Shown here: positions 43,702-54,100 of the stretch, piece after piece
How positions within the stretch are numbered: the first letter of the stretch is position 1
Layout: each line of letters starts with the position of its first letter
Assembly: GCF_963676735.1 (NCBI RefSeq)
Contig: NZ_OY781464.1
Coordinates: 3,071,001-3,135,000 of the forward strand
DNA length: 64,000 bases
Reading direction: 5' to 3'
DNA from: an uncultured Draconibacterium sp.
GTDB taxonomy: Bacteria; Bacteroidota; Bacteroidia; Bacteroidales; Prolixibacteraceae
Notes under the pieces: generated by a model
Seen by the model: the letters and a program-made list of their open reading frames with translations, nothing else
Database searches by the model: none
Told to the model about the DNA's origin: nothing
Position numbers and translations under genes: made by a program

Positions 43702-45240
43702 TTATTTTGAGAAACTGATTAGGTCGACATTATTGCCGAGGTTACGGTAATTGATTTTTTCTTGTGGATTGGTACCGTTAAGGTATTCTTCCACATTGGT
43801 ATAAATATCACCATCGCTATCCATGGCACCATCTGCCGGATTCTCAGGATCAAGCTTGTATTTACTTTCCCAGTCATCGGGCATACCGTCTCCATCACTA
43901 TCAACAGCGACTTTTTCAGGATCGTATGTCATCTCCGGATACCCCCCAACTTCTGAAATATCCTTGATGATACCTGTCTCCGTCATAGGCTTGCCGCTAA
44001 AAACCATTTCGGTCACACGTTTATCTACGGCATCGCGTTTGGGCAGGGTAGCACCTGCGTGCTTCAGTACCGATTGAAAAGCATCTTCGGCTGTTTCGTG
44101 TGGTGCAACAGGCCAACCCTCGAAAGGAGTATTTACCCGGGCAAGTTGCTCAGGTCCACGCATACCAGCCCAATTGTTGTTATTTAATTCTTTATTGCCT
44201 GCCATGATGTTGCCTGCCACGTACCATTTCCCGGGACGATTTTTTTCTTTTGGATACCAGTCACCCTCTGCCCAGGTACTGCCGGGTGAATACATGGATC
44301 GCTCTTCGATACGTGCAAAAACAGCACGCATATTGTCGTTGGTAGCCGGACCTGGCTTGTAATAATTATTAATGACGTTAATCATAGACGTTTCATCGCC
44401 GCCATCCATTGTACGGTGTCGCCAGTTATAAATTACATTGTTACGGAAATCAAAAGGGCCTGACATTCCGATGGATGGATTACGTGCCGTATTGCAGGCA
44501 AAAAGGTTGTGGTGGAAAGTCGATGGATTTCCTCCCCATGTACCTCCAAAGGCATGGCCACGTGCATCGAGTGCTTCGCTGGAAATAGTCCATTGGATAG
44601 TAATATTTCTGGCCGGATCTTTTATTCTCTTGGTTCCGTCCAACGAAGGCCTCATTCGCCGGTAAAGTGAAATATTTTCGTCCATTCCCCAGCTTGTCGA
44701 ACAATGATCAATGATGATATGATGATCGGGGCTACTACCTCCAATGTTGTCATCGCCTTGGCCGCCCTGAGGAATACCCCGGCGTACACGAATATGCCGC
44801 ATAACAACATTGTGCGTATTGATATTAATTGTTCCCGTAATGCATACTCCATCACCCGGTGCAGATTGGCCGGCAATAGTAATGTAGGGATAATTGATAT
44901 TGATATCGTCATGTATTTTGATGTTTCCTGCTACCCGGAATACCACTATCCGTGCTCCCTCGGCTTCAAGAGCAGCACGAAGACTACCTTCGCCACTATC
45001 GTTCAAATTGGTAACAGCGAACACTTTCCCTCCGCGTCCGCCTTGAGTAAACATACCTCCACCCCATGCACCCGGGAATGCAGGAATAACACCCTCCGGC
45101 AATCTTGGTGGATGTGGGGGAATTTGTCCCCGCTCAGGCTTAATGGAAGAAACCGATTCATCCTGTGCATTAACAACCAGGCTTGAACAAAGTGCAACAA
45201 GGATAAAAACACGTGTAAAAATTCGATGAATAATTGCCAT
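43702..45240 (-). CDS. PL1 pectate lyase with C-terminal calcium-type repeat
   Basis: A 512-residue secreted lyase with a signal peptide (1-26, ending VNAQ). The parallel beta-helix has the Bacteroidota PL1 pattern: AFPGAWGGGMFTQGGRGGKV, ITIAGQSAPGDGVCI, IIDHCSTSWGMDENISLY, TFHHNLFACNTARNPSIGM (catalytic Arg expected in ARNP). The C-terminus carries a thrombospondin-3-like DSDGDGMPDDWESKY segment with no T9SS tail. PL1 enzymes cleave de-esterified homogalacturonan by beta-elimination with calcium. It starts 95 bp after the 1114-residue enzyme gene and ends 24 bp before the sialidase-like gene. Confidence 0.9.
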   Translation of the reverse strand: MAIIHRIFTRVFILVALCSSLVVNAQDESVSSIKPERGQIPPHPPRLPEGVIPAFPGAWGGGMFTQGGRGGKVFAVTNLNDSGEGSLRAALEAEGARIVVFRVAGNIKIHDDININYPYITIAGQSAPGDGVCITGTININTHNVVMRHIRVRRGIPQGGQGDDNIGGSSPDHHIIIDHCSTSWGMDENISLYRRMRPSLDGTKRIKDPARNITIQWTISSEALDARGHAFGGTWGGNPSTFHHNLFACNTARNPSIGMSGPFDFRNNVIYNWRHRTMDGGDETSMINVINNYYKPGPATNDNMRAVFARIEERSMYSPGSTWAEGDWYPKEKNRPGKWYVAGNIMAGNKELNNNNWAGMRGPEQLARVNTPFEGWPVAPHETAEDAFQSVLKHAGATLPKRDAVDKRVTEMVFSGKPMTETGIIKDISEVGGYPEMTYDPEKVAVDSDGDGMPDDWESKYKLDPENPADGAMDSDGDIYTNVEEYLNGTNPQEKINYRNLGNNVDLISFSK

Positions 45241-45335
45241 ATAAAGCACAGTTTTGTTGGTTAAATTTTGGGACAATAGTCAAGCTTAACCTTGAACCAT
45301 AATCCATTTTCTTAATAAGTATATAAGTTGTTTTA

Positions 45336-48300
45336 TTAGTTTTTATCAGTTTTGCCGGGAGCATTCTTGCTTGCCGTTAACTCACAAACAATCTTCCCCA
45401 ACTTCTCTGAATTCCCAACAACTTTTCCATCAACCAAAATGGTAAGGCCTTTACCCAATTGGTATTTATCACCGTTTTTATCCCAAACAATAGTGACTAT
45501 CTTCCCATGATATTTCACCTTGTCCAAACAAAACCAGTCCCATTTATCTTCAGGAATCAGTGGATTTACTTCCAGTTTATTATCGCCACGAGGACGCAAA
45601 CCACATAATCCGGTAATAATTAAATCGTTAAAAGTTGAATGATTGTAGTAACGGCTACGTTCCTGGTCGCCTTTAAGCCAGTAACCGGTAACTTCATCCT
45701 GGTACTCGCCAATGTATGGGCGTCCGCGATGGTACTGCGATTCCACATACAATTCCAAATGTTTGAAATAGATGGAATCGTTCATTAAATCCTGATTGTA
45801 GTTGTTTAAAAGATTGGCCAAACCAACCAAGGTTTGCGAAGTAGCAAAGGGCCAGATTGCACCATCCCATTCACATTTGCAGCATCCATGCGTGCGAAAC
45901 TCGGGGTGTCGGCGTTCGGCAGTGGTCATTCCGTAAGGGCAAAGAAAACCTTCTTCATCGGTAATTTGTTCCCAAGCCACAGTTTGCTCATTTCCGGGAA
46001 TATTAAAATACCACGGGATATAGCCAATGGCTTCCCTTACTCCGGCGTAATCCTGCGTTTTTTCACGAATGGTTTCGTAAAAATTCATCTCGGAATTCCA
46101 GAGCTTTGTCTGAATTAAATTTTTCAAAGTATCGGCTTTTTCAAGGTAAAGTTGCTGAAGTTTAGCGTCGCCTTGCAATTCAGCCATTTTTGCAATGGCA
46201 ACTGCATTGGCCTGCATGTAGCTGTTAATGGTTGGGCGGGCATTTTTAACCCGTCGGCCACCGCTAATCTGTTCCTCCATGCCGTCTTTTACATCCTCCT
46301 GCCAGAAAAGTCCATTGGGTAATCGACGTTCCTGTTCCCAGCGTTTATAATTTGCTTCCATGTCTGGTAACAAATCGAGCAAATAGTTAAGGTTTCCATC
46401 AACATTGTACTTTTCGAGCAGAGCTGCTGGTGTCCAACTGCTAAATTTGCGTAACCTTTCCATTGGTTTTCCCTCGTTGCCACGGTACCAAACATGCAAG
46501 TATTCTTCTAAATATTTTGAATTGTGCAACCAGCGCGACTCCATGGTGTGATGCCCAATGGCGCAGGCAATTAGGTTGTATTTATCGGAATAACTTCGTT
46601 CTACCAAAAATTCAGTCATGGCATATCCAACCGGCGTTTCTTTAATATGTTTGCGTAAGGTCCACCAGCGATAGTAAAACATTTGCTCGAAGTTATGTTG
46701 CGGACATTCAAACAAGGGAACATTGGCTTTCATCCATTCCCACGACTCGGCATTTGGAATGGCCTGAACGATGTTTTCATCCTCCATGCCATTAAAATAA
46801 TCCACATAATGTTTAAAATCGTCAGCTTTTAAAACCGCTGCTTCCCCATTATCCTTTTCTGTTTTCAGGCTTTTAATAAAAAACGCTGCTTCTTCTACCG
46901 GTTCCCCACTTTGTTTCACGTCGAAATCCTGGTCGGTTGGCGTATCGGCATTGGGAAAACGACGTACTTCTCCCGTACGAAAAACAATCTTATCCAGTTG
47001 TTTCACCGGAGCAAACATCAAACGACGAAGCACCTGCTCCCCATTTAAGAAAACCTTGTAAAAACGGTCGGTGGCCGTAGCTTCAATTCTGATTGTATAT
47101 TCTTTTCCGGCTTCGTATTCGCGCATTCGGTTTACGCGGTAGCCCGATTTGTATTTTATTACGCCATCCTTATCAAAAATTAAACGGATTGCCGGGGTGT
47201 TTTTTTCATCCTGAAGTTCTACGTGCAAAATACCGGAGTTGTTCTGCCCTGCTTTTATGGTAAACTCCACATTGGGTTTATCTGTTGATGGAAATAAACG
47301 TGTTGCTTTAGCATAATCAAACTCATCTTTATCGCGAAGAGCCAACCAACGCTGTCCCCCCTGTTCTTCAATTTTTACAGGTGCCCAAACCGGACTAAAA
47401 ATATTCCAGCGGTCGAGCTCTTTCCCCAATTCCATTTCAGAGAAGACCTCGTCAACCTGCTCCGTTTCTTTATCCAAAACAGGAACTTTTACACGCGAAA
47501 TCCACATGTCTTCCTTGTTCATGCTGTAGGCTACCCAAAGGTTTTTGTCTGCAGGAACACCGTTTCCTTCAACGATACCGCGAACGTATTGCGGCCCGTA
47601 CGATTTATAGTTGCCCCCGTAACGCATTGTAGTAATTTCGCCGTTCACCAGCAAAAGTTTATCGTATTCCACACCATCGTTACTGATTGATAGTGCCAGT
47701 GGCCAGCGAAATTCCGATGGATTATAAACCGTAACGTATTTGCCATCGCTGGTACGCTGCCCCCATATTTTGGCATTGGCATTTACAAAGCCAGGTGCGC
47801 GCAATGGTACTGTCCAGGTTTTTCCTTCATCGGTGCTGCAGGCGGTTAAAGCATGTTTCCACAAACCCATTACATTTCCATTGGGTAAATGGTAGTAGCT
47901 AAATGCTTTGTATTGTTTTTTTATGGGAATAAGCGGGTCGTCGCGGTCGGCTTCTTCTACCCATTGCTGCATTTGTAAGGGGTTGGCCAGCAACTCATCG
48001 CAGGCGGCCACAAAGCCTTTGTCTTTACTTGATTTGTAGAATGGAAAATCGGTATTCTCCTCGTTCCAACCGTGGTTGTAGCGAATAAAATAAATGGGAC
48101 CAAAAGTTCCGTCTTTGTATATCTCACGCACGGCACGACCAATTCCTTTCCCGTCGTTAGGGCTATCTTTTTTATTCAGGCAAATGGCATAATAAGCCAA
48201 AGTCAACAAACGACCATCTTTTGCCACATAAAATCCCATTCGTTGGTGCATAACCGCATCAAGCTTTTTGGCAACTCCATCAACACCCTCTTTTGTTGTT

Positions 48301-48680
48301 CCGTTCGGAATGCGGTATTCCGGGAATAGCGTTATCGGCTTTGTCCAGTTGTAACCGTCTTCTGAGGTAAGTAACATGGTTCTTCCCGGAGGAATGTGTT
48401 CGCCCACCGAGTCGTTCAGGTAATGGTAATAAAATTTGTTATTCCAGTAAGCCAGGTTGGCTGCATGGTTGTAGGTCCAGCCCAAACCATCAGCCGTTTC
48501 GGGCAGCTCCCGGTTGGCGCGCATTACCTGTATATTATGCACTCCCAGTGCCGGACTTAATTGTCCGTGGTGATAATCGATGTTGACCTTTTCAGCCCCT
48601 ACAAAATGCACGGTATCCTGGGCCATCGCCACAAACAGGCTTATAAAAAATAATAACACACTCAACTTCACTTGCTTCAT
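45336..48680 (-). CDS. 1114-residue beta-propeller plus (alpha/alpha)6 enzyme, GH143-GH142-like (RG-II)
   Basis: A signal peptide (1-20, ending AMAQ) precedes a beta-propeller part (about 25-410, with LLTSEDGYNWTKPITLFPEY and ALTACSTDEGKTWTVPLRAP), a central beta-sandwich (about 430-600), and an (alpha/alpha)6 barrel (about 640-1040) with CEWDGAIWPFATSQTL near 937, the equivalent of the NGxxWP motif of GH63/trehalase-like clans. The domain order and length are those I recall for Bacteroides thetaiotaomicron BT1020, in which the N-terminal GH143 domain removes DHA and the C-terminal GH142 domain removes L-arabinofuranose from rhamnogalacturonan II. A GH140-like gene nearby supports an RG-II role. 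Family assignment is from memory of architecture, without alignment. Confidence 0.7.
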   Translation of the reverse strand: MKQVKLSVLLFFISLFVAMAQDTVHFVGAEKVNIDYHHGQLSPALGVHNIQVMRANRELPETADGLGWTYNHAANLAYWNNKFYYHYLNDSVGEHIPPGRTMLLTSEDGYNWTKPITLFPEYRIPNGTTKEGVDGVAKKLDAVMHQRMGFYVAKDGRLLTLAYYAICLNKKDSPNDGKGIGRAVREIYKDGTFGPIYFIRYNHGWNEENTDFPFYKSSKDKGFVAACDELLANPLQMQQWVEEADRDDPLIPIKKQYKAFSYYHLPNGNVMGLWKHALTACSTDEGKTWTVPLRAPGFVNANAKIWGQRTSDGKYVTVYNPSEFRWPLALSISNDGVEYDKLLLVNGEITTMRYGGNYKSYGPQYVRGIVEGNGVPADKNLWVAYSMNKEDMWISRVKVPVLDKETEQVDEVFSEMELGKELDRWNIFSPVWAPVKIEEQGGQRWLALRDKDEFDYAKATRLFPSTDKPNVEFTIKAGQNNSGILHVELQDEKNTPAIRLIFDKDGVIKYKSGYRVNRMREYEAGKEYTIRIEATATDRFYKVFLNGEQVLRRLMFAPVKQLDKIVFRTGEVRRFPNADTPTDQDFDVKQSGEPVEEAAFFIKSLKTEKDNGEAAVLKADDFKHYVDYFNGMEDENIVQAIPNAESWEWMKANVPLFECPQHNFEQMFYYRWWTLRKHIKETPVGYAMTEFLVERSYSDKYNLIACAIGHHTMESRWLHNSKYLEEYLHVWYRGNEGKPMERLRKFSSWTPAALLEKYNVDGNLNYLLDLLPDMEANYKRWEQERRLPNGLFWQEDVKDGMEEQISGGRRVKNARPTINSYMQANAVAIAKMAELQGDAKLQQLYLEKADTLKNLIQTKLWNSEMNFYETIREKTQDYAGVREAIGYIPWYFNIPGNEQTVAWEQITDEEGFLCPYGMTTAERRHPEFRTHGCCKCEWDGAIWPFATSQTLVGLANLLNNYNQDLMNDSIYFKHLELYVESQYHRGRPYIGEYQDEVTGYWLKGDQERSRYYNHSTFNDLIITGLCGLRPRGDNKLEVNPLIPEDKWDWFCLDKVKYHGKIVTIVWDKNGDKYQLGKGLTILVDGKVVGNSEKLGKIVCELTASKNAPGKTDKN

Positions 48681-48683
48681 CCT

Positions 48684-49613
48684 CTATTGCTTTTTCTGTT
48701 TTGCCAATTCAATCAAATTATTCAAAATACTTTCAGGTGCCGTAAAAACGGTTCCGTGCTTGTGTCCATCAGGAAAAGTAACTTCTGATGAAATATTTGA
48801 AAATGTTTTAAAATCTTTTGTTTTTTGGGTAGAATAAATTTTTTCACGGTACGAATCGTAATAGATTAACCAATCTTCTCCCAAATTAAGTACTGTTGGT
48901 CCCTCGGTAAATTGAGCCGTAAACGGTTCCGAGTAATTATCCCACGGCCCCAGTGGCGATTTCCCAAAAGCCACACTAATATTTCGTTCCGGACGGGTAT
49001 TGTCTTTTAATACCAACACATAATCATCTTTGGCACGTTTTACAATCACACAATCGATTACGCTAAACCCGGGGTCGAGAAACAGCTTTGTTTCAGAAAA
49101 AGTTTTAAAATCTTTTGTGATGGTGCAATACATGCGGTGATTGTTACGCTCCTCCTCTATCCCCTTTTCGAATTTATATGGGATTGTTGAGGCCCAAATA
49201 ATGATGTATTCCTCTTTTTCATCGTCGTAAAACAACTCGGGGGCCCAGACATTTACAGTTGATGTATCAAAAGCCATTGTTTCGACAAACTCTTGTTCCG
49301 ACCAGTTTACAAGGTCTTTTGAGTTGGCATAACCAAAACCTAAGTCGCCGCGCCACGATGATGTCCAAACCATGTGGAAAGTACCTTCGGGGCCTTTAAC
49401 CACCGAAGGGTCGCGCATTACCTTTTGATTACCTACCTTAGGTGCCAGCCAGGGACCGCCAAGGTCGTTCCAGGTATAACCGTCATAACTATAGGCCAGA
49501 AAAAGCCCTTTGTCGGCCGGTTCGCGGAATGTGCTGAATATATAAACCTCTTTCTCCTTTTGGCAAGAAAAGAAAATTAATGCTGTTAATAGTATCAGAA
49601 TGTATTTCATCAT
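48684..49613 (-). CDS. GH43-like five-bladed propeller lipoprotein
   Basis: A 309-residue protein with lipobox FFSC near 14-17. It has a GH43-like pattern: VMRDPSVVKGPEGTFHMVWT (the Asp of RDPS is the likely base), VNVWAPELFYDDEKEEYIII, PGFSVIDCVIV (the second Asp) and FTAQFTEGPTVLNLG (the Glu of EGP is the expected acid). GH43 enzymes usually release arabinose, xylose or galactose from side chains, so it may trim pectin arabinan or galactan. It ends 3 bp before the GH143/142-like gene. Two adjacent ATGs at 49613 and 49610 fit the signal peptide equally. Confidence 0.75.
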   Translation of the reverse strand: MMKYILILLTALIFFSCQKEKEVYIFSTFREPADKGLFLAYSYDGYTWNDLGGPWLAPKVGNQKVMRDPSVVKGPEGTFHMVWTSSWRGDLGFGYANSKDLVNWSEQEFVETMAFDTSTVNVWAPELFYDDEKEEYIIIWASTIPYKFEKGIEEERNNHRMYCTITKDFKTFSETKLFLDPGFSVIDCVIVKRAKDDYVLVLKDNTRPERNISVAFGKSPLGPWDNYSEPFTAQFTEGPTVLNLGEDWLIYYDSYREKIYSTQKTKDFKTFSNISSEVTFPDGHKHGTVFTAPESILNNLIELAKQKKQ

Positions 49614-49640
49614 TTCTTTAATGTCATTAGTCATTTTTAA

Positions 49641-49716
49641 TGTCATTTCGACGAAGAATAAGGAGAAATCTGTTCCAATATGAAAGATTTCTCAGTCGTC
49701 CCTCCTTCGAAAAGAC
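49641..49716. repeat. REP-like palindromic element within the PUL
   Basis: GAGAAATCT (49663-49671) pairs with AGATTTCTC (49685-49693), and the outer TGTCATTTCGA (49641-49651) pairs imperfectly with TCGAAAAGACA (49707-49717). Sequences of this type, TCATTTCGA...GAGAAATCT and its complement, are dispersed palindromes I know from many Bacteroidota genomes. It fills the gap between the apiosidase and GH43-like genes. Confidence 0.6.
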
Positions 49717-49731
49717 AGTATTGTTGAAAGG

Positions 49732-51132
49732 CTATTCTACTGAATCCAAAATCAAAACCCAATCATTCCCTTCTTCTACTTCTCCGGGAGGGTCGAACGA
49801 TTGCGTTCCATTGTTTCCAAACTCACCAATTACGGTTTGTTCACCGTTACGTGGATTAAACCACGAAGCAGTAACCCTATCGCCGGCAATTTTCCCCATA
49901 GCAATCTGCATTTCACGTCCGTTGTAGGTATAAACCATGGCATAATTATTTCCGCGCGTTGCCACCTGATAGTCGTATTTTTCGCCTTGTCCGGCAGCAA
50001 TAAGCGATTGGTCGGGTACACGTTCAAAAAAAGGTTTTGAAAGCATCAGGTTTTTAAGGTGAATCATTTGTCCGGCTCCCGGCATATCAATTGCTTCAGT
50101 CCAGTATTCGTGTGCTCCGTAGGCAGGTGTTTCATCAATGGGCCGGTGCATTTGCATTACTGCACTGTTTCCGTAAGTAAAACCAAAACCACCGGCAAAA
50201 ACCGACCAGTAAGCGTAACGGCGCAAATCGGCATCGTTCCAGAATGGCTCAGCCGGGTCGTGCAAACCTTGCGGAATTCCCTCGTAAGATGGTTCGCCAT
50301 CAATCGTCGGACGAAGTGGTGTCATGGCTAAATCATCGCGTACATATTTGTAGTTATCCTGTCCGTAAGCTTTTTCGGTGTCGTCCTGGTCGTAACGGCG
50401 GTGCCCCGATTGAAACATATTAAAATCCAGCCATTCGGCATCGTGAAACCAAAGCGATGATTGCATGCGACCAAAAGGATGAAAAGTACACAAATGGTCG
50501 GGAGCCAGTTCATGATAATTTTGCCCCATAATATTCCAGGTAGCAGTAGAATCGGAACCTTTGGTATCACCACCATTGAGCCAGATAATATTTGATTTCT
50601 GTCCATAACGTTCAGCCAACCACTTTGAATAAACATCAGCTTGTTGGCGACTAACACCTCCTGCTTTTACATTTGTTCCCCAAACCGGAACAAGTGCCAT
50701 ATACAGGCCTTTTTTTTCTGCCATGTTAATAACATAATCTACGTGGTCCCAGAAATCATAAGCGGCTGAGTCTTCAAAAGTACTTCCTTCGGTAACTGCG
50801 GGTTTTGAAACATCGCCCATCACCAGAGCCGAATCGCCATAAACATTACTCACCTGTAAATGATGTACCACCATTACCTGAATGACGTTAAAACCTTTAT
50901 CCACGCGGTTATCCAGGTACTGTTCCGCTTCGTCACGGTTTAATTTTGAGAACAACAACCATCCGGTATCTCCCAACCAAAAAAATGGATTTCCATCTTC
51001 ATCCATCAGGTATCGTTGGTTTTCCGAAACTTTTAATTGAGGTAATCCGGTCTCTTCTTTCACCTCCTTTTTTTGAGATTGCGTACATCCAAAAAGTAAT
51101 ACTATTGCTAAAAATAAGACTCCAATTCTCAT
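49732..51132 (-). CDS. GH140-like apiosidase lipoprotein (RG-II side chains)
   Basis: A 466-residue protein with lipobox LFGC (about 13-16). The TIM barrel (about 45-360) starts with DGNPFFWLGDTGWLLFSKL, typical of the apiosidase/DUF4038 family. Asp189 in WLNGGD and Glu280 or Glu284 in DGEPSYE fit the acid/base and nucleophile positions reported for B. thetaiotaomicron BT1012 (GH140). A C-terminal beta-sandwich (about 370-466) follows. GH140 cleaves the apiose linkage that joins RG-II side chains to the homogalacturonan backbone. It sits 4 bp downstream of the beta-helix/TIM protein gene. Family call rests on motifs and context. Confidence 0.85.
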   Translation of the reverse strand: MRIGVLFLAIVLLFGCTQSQKKEVKEETGLPQLKVSENQRYLMDEDGNPFFWLGDTGWLLFSKLNRDEAEQYLDNRVDKGFNVIQVMVVHHLQVSNVYGDSALVMGDVSKPAVTEGSTFEDSAAYDFWDHVDYVINMAEKKGLYMALVPVWGTNVKAGGVSRQQADVYSKWLAERYGQKSNIIWLNGGDTKGSDSTATWNIMGQNYHELAPDHLCTFHPFGRMQSSLWFHDAEWLDFNMFQSGHRRYDQDDTEKAYGQDNYKYVRDDLAMTPLRPTIDGEPSYEGIPQGLHDPAEPFWNDADLRRYAYWSVFAGGFGFTYGNSAVMQMHRPIDETPAYGAHEYWTEAIDMPGAGQMIHLKNLMLSKPFFERVPDQSLIAAGQGEKYDYQVATRGNNYAMVYTYNGREMQIAMGKIAGDRVTASWFNPRNGEQTVIGEFGNNGTQSFDPPGEVEEGNDWVLILDSVE

Positions 51133-51136
51133 GATT

Positions 51137-54100
51137 CTATTTCTTTTTAATCCAGGTTATAATATCTCCTTGTGCAGGTAGACTAATTGTATTTATTTGA
51201 TTTCCCAAAATATTCTGCCCCTTCTCAATCAGTTTTCCGTTTGACGGATTGATAAAAAGCACTTCGTATTTTCCTTGCAGACCACTCAAATCTGCTGATA
51301 TCGATTTTTTGTTCTTGCTGAAAATTATGATTCCGTTTTGGTCATTTATAAGACCAAAAGTTTGTTCTTCATCGGTTTTAAATGGTAACATGGTTGAAGC
51401 AGCTTGCAATAACCCTTCGTGCACCGATGAACTTAGCACGGGTAAGGAACCTCCGCCCATAAAAACGGCCCAACCATAGCCCGTGTAATGCCCTTCGGAA
51501 TAAATAACTGCTTTTTCTGGGAATTTGGTACGATACTCAGCAACGGCACGATAAACACTTTCAAACGAGCGCTTTCCTGTTTTTACTTTACGGGCATGTT
51601 GCCGTGGTGCCAGGTTAGCCCCTCCGGGCGGTGTGTACGCCGAGCCATCGTGACGGTATGCCCAATATCGGATATCGATGATATCAACAATTTTTGAGCG
51701 CTTTTTATCGGCCAAAATCGCATCCTGAACATCTTTTGTAGTGCTTAAAGCCACCAGCGCATTTTCGCCTGTTTCATTTTCCCATTCAGCAATTACATCC
51801 AACCAAAACTCAACAAAATGCAGCGGTCCCGTGTATTCTGCACTTATGCACTGAATTACGTTTGATTGTCCTTTAAAATTTTCAAGGCACTGGCGAATAT
51901 AATTTCTGTGTAGTTCTTTTCTAATGGGATGGGTTATATCGTAAAACTGTTCAGCTAAATAAATACGTTTATCGCCGGCATAAGGCGCAGGTTCAGGAAA
52001 ACCTGTGTTGTTAATGTTGTTTGCAGGTCGCCAGGGCGAATCAGCCCAATGCGCCCCAGCCTCTAAAATATTGTGCTGAAAATAGTTTTGATGAATGAGC
52101 ATTTTTCCCTTCAGTTCTGCCAATTCAGAAAACTTACGTAAACGGTTCCAATACCATGGATTTGGTTTTGTGAGGTCGTATTTACTCAAACGGTCCCAGG
52201 CTTCTCCCACTCCGCTGCGCGAGAAGGGTTGTTCGTAAAATGGTGCCCAAACCTCGGCATTAAACCGTCGCAATCGTTCATGGTCATCTCTGCGTCGGTC
52301 GTACCAAAGGCCGTAATTATGGTCAATGGCAATAGTTCCTGTCTGTTCCATCGCTTCAACGACCTCCTGCAGGTTGTCGGTGTAACCTAAACCTATTCTT
52401 CCGGGAACATAACGAGTTATTGCCGGACTAGCCTTTAAAGCGGAGTAAGGTCGTGCATCGCCCCGCCACCAGGGCACCGAAAAGCGGCTTCCTACAATGC
52501 GTTCACCATTAAATGCCAGGTTACCGTTAACCAGTTCTATCGATTTATTCTCCCGAACTTCTTCTCCTTTCTCGGATTGAATTTCTGCTACCAAAAGTGA
52601 ATTTTCAGCTTTCGTTGAAATAGGATTTCTTTCCGCGGCCTGTTCAATATAATCTTTTAGTTGGATGGGTGAGTTAACTGCGTTTTTTGTAAATGCTTCT
52701 GCCTGTTCAATGGTTGGACTTGAGGTAGACTCGCCTTCGAAAGGGATTATTTCGTTTTGAAAATCTTTTAAATCTTTGTTTAAACGTTTGGCCAGTTGTG
52801 CAAAAAACAAACTACGTGGCCTGATGTGGCTGTTGGCCTCAAACCACAAAGCGTTTCCGGCAAATTGCGCCCAGGCGCCGTAGGCCCAGTTTTGAGCAGT
52901 TGGTGGAGCAAAACATTCAATTTTTGATGCAGAACATTGCCACATCATTGAGTTAGCTGCTGTCCATCCAGCTCCCTGCCCGTCCTGGCCGCGGTTTTTA
53001 AAACTCAGGGCATGACCATCCACTTTAACAATATCGAATAAAACTCCCGATGCCCAACTGTCGATTGCTCCGCTAAAGCTGTTGGGTAAAACTGATTTAC
53101 ATTGAACAAAAGCATTTGGTCCGGCTGCGGCAAATCCTGTGGCAAAATCGTGCATCCCGTTTTCGGCATAGCACCGTAAAAAAAGTGTTTGCTGCCCCAT
53201 GGTAAAAAAGGTATTCCGCCGTTGCCCGGCAACTTCTGAAACCGGATGTGTGGAAATACAGTCTTCAACACTTATTTTGCTTGCCGTTTCGTATAAAGCC
53301 ACTGCCGAACCTGCAAAATAACGGAAGTTTACCTGCCTTACCCAGGCGTTTTTAGCGCTTTCAATGGTGATGGCAAACCAGCAATGGTTTTCATCTTTTA
53401 GATTGTTTTTATCGAATTCAGACTCCAGGGTTAAATTTTCAATTCCAATATTTTCAATTCTACCCGGCCATTGCAAGGTACTAACATTTGCACCTCCGTA
53501 TTTTTTATCCAGTGCCGTTGTTATGGGCGCATTTAAAACTAAAGTATTGCCGTCAATTTTTTCGATGGTTCGCTCCCAGGTTAAATCCCTTCTGCCAGGT
53601 TTCCAGCCCAACCACGAGGTTTCGCCACCAAATTCATTCATTTTCAATTTATCAATCCATTCCTGGGTGGATGGACGATGGACAAAAACCTGCATTCCTG
53701 CCTTAAAATTAGCCACATCGTCAACCTGAATTGTTTTTGAACCAACAGGCACATATTCAGAAGTAATAAGCCTTGAATTGCTTACCTGTAAATCATTTGA
53801 GCCCGCAACACGGATAAGAGTTTCGCGGTCGACTCCGGTTGCCCTGAGAATAGTGTTTTTGCCACTTCCGCGCAACACAATGCCCGAAGCCTCCACTAAA
53901 AAACGACCGGAAACATTGTACTCTCCCTCCTGCAAAAGAATGGCGCCGCGAAAACCGTTTTCAAGAACTGGTAAACTGGCCATATAATCGATTGCCTTTT
54001 GAATGGCTTCTGTTGCATCGGCTTTTTGTGCTGGAACCACCACTTTTACCGGAACTTGTGGAATTTTTTCGTTTGAGGCTTTGTAGCCGCAAAACGAATA

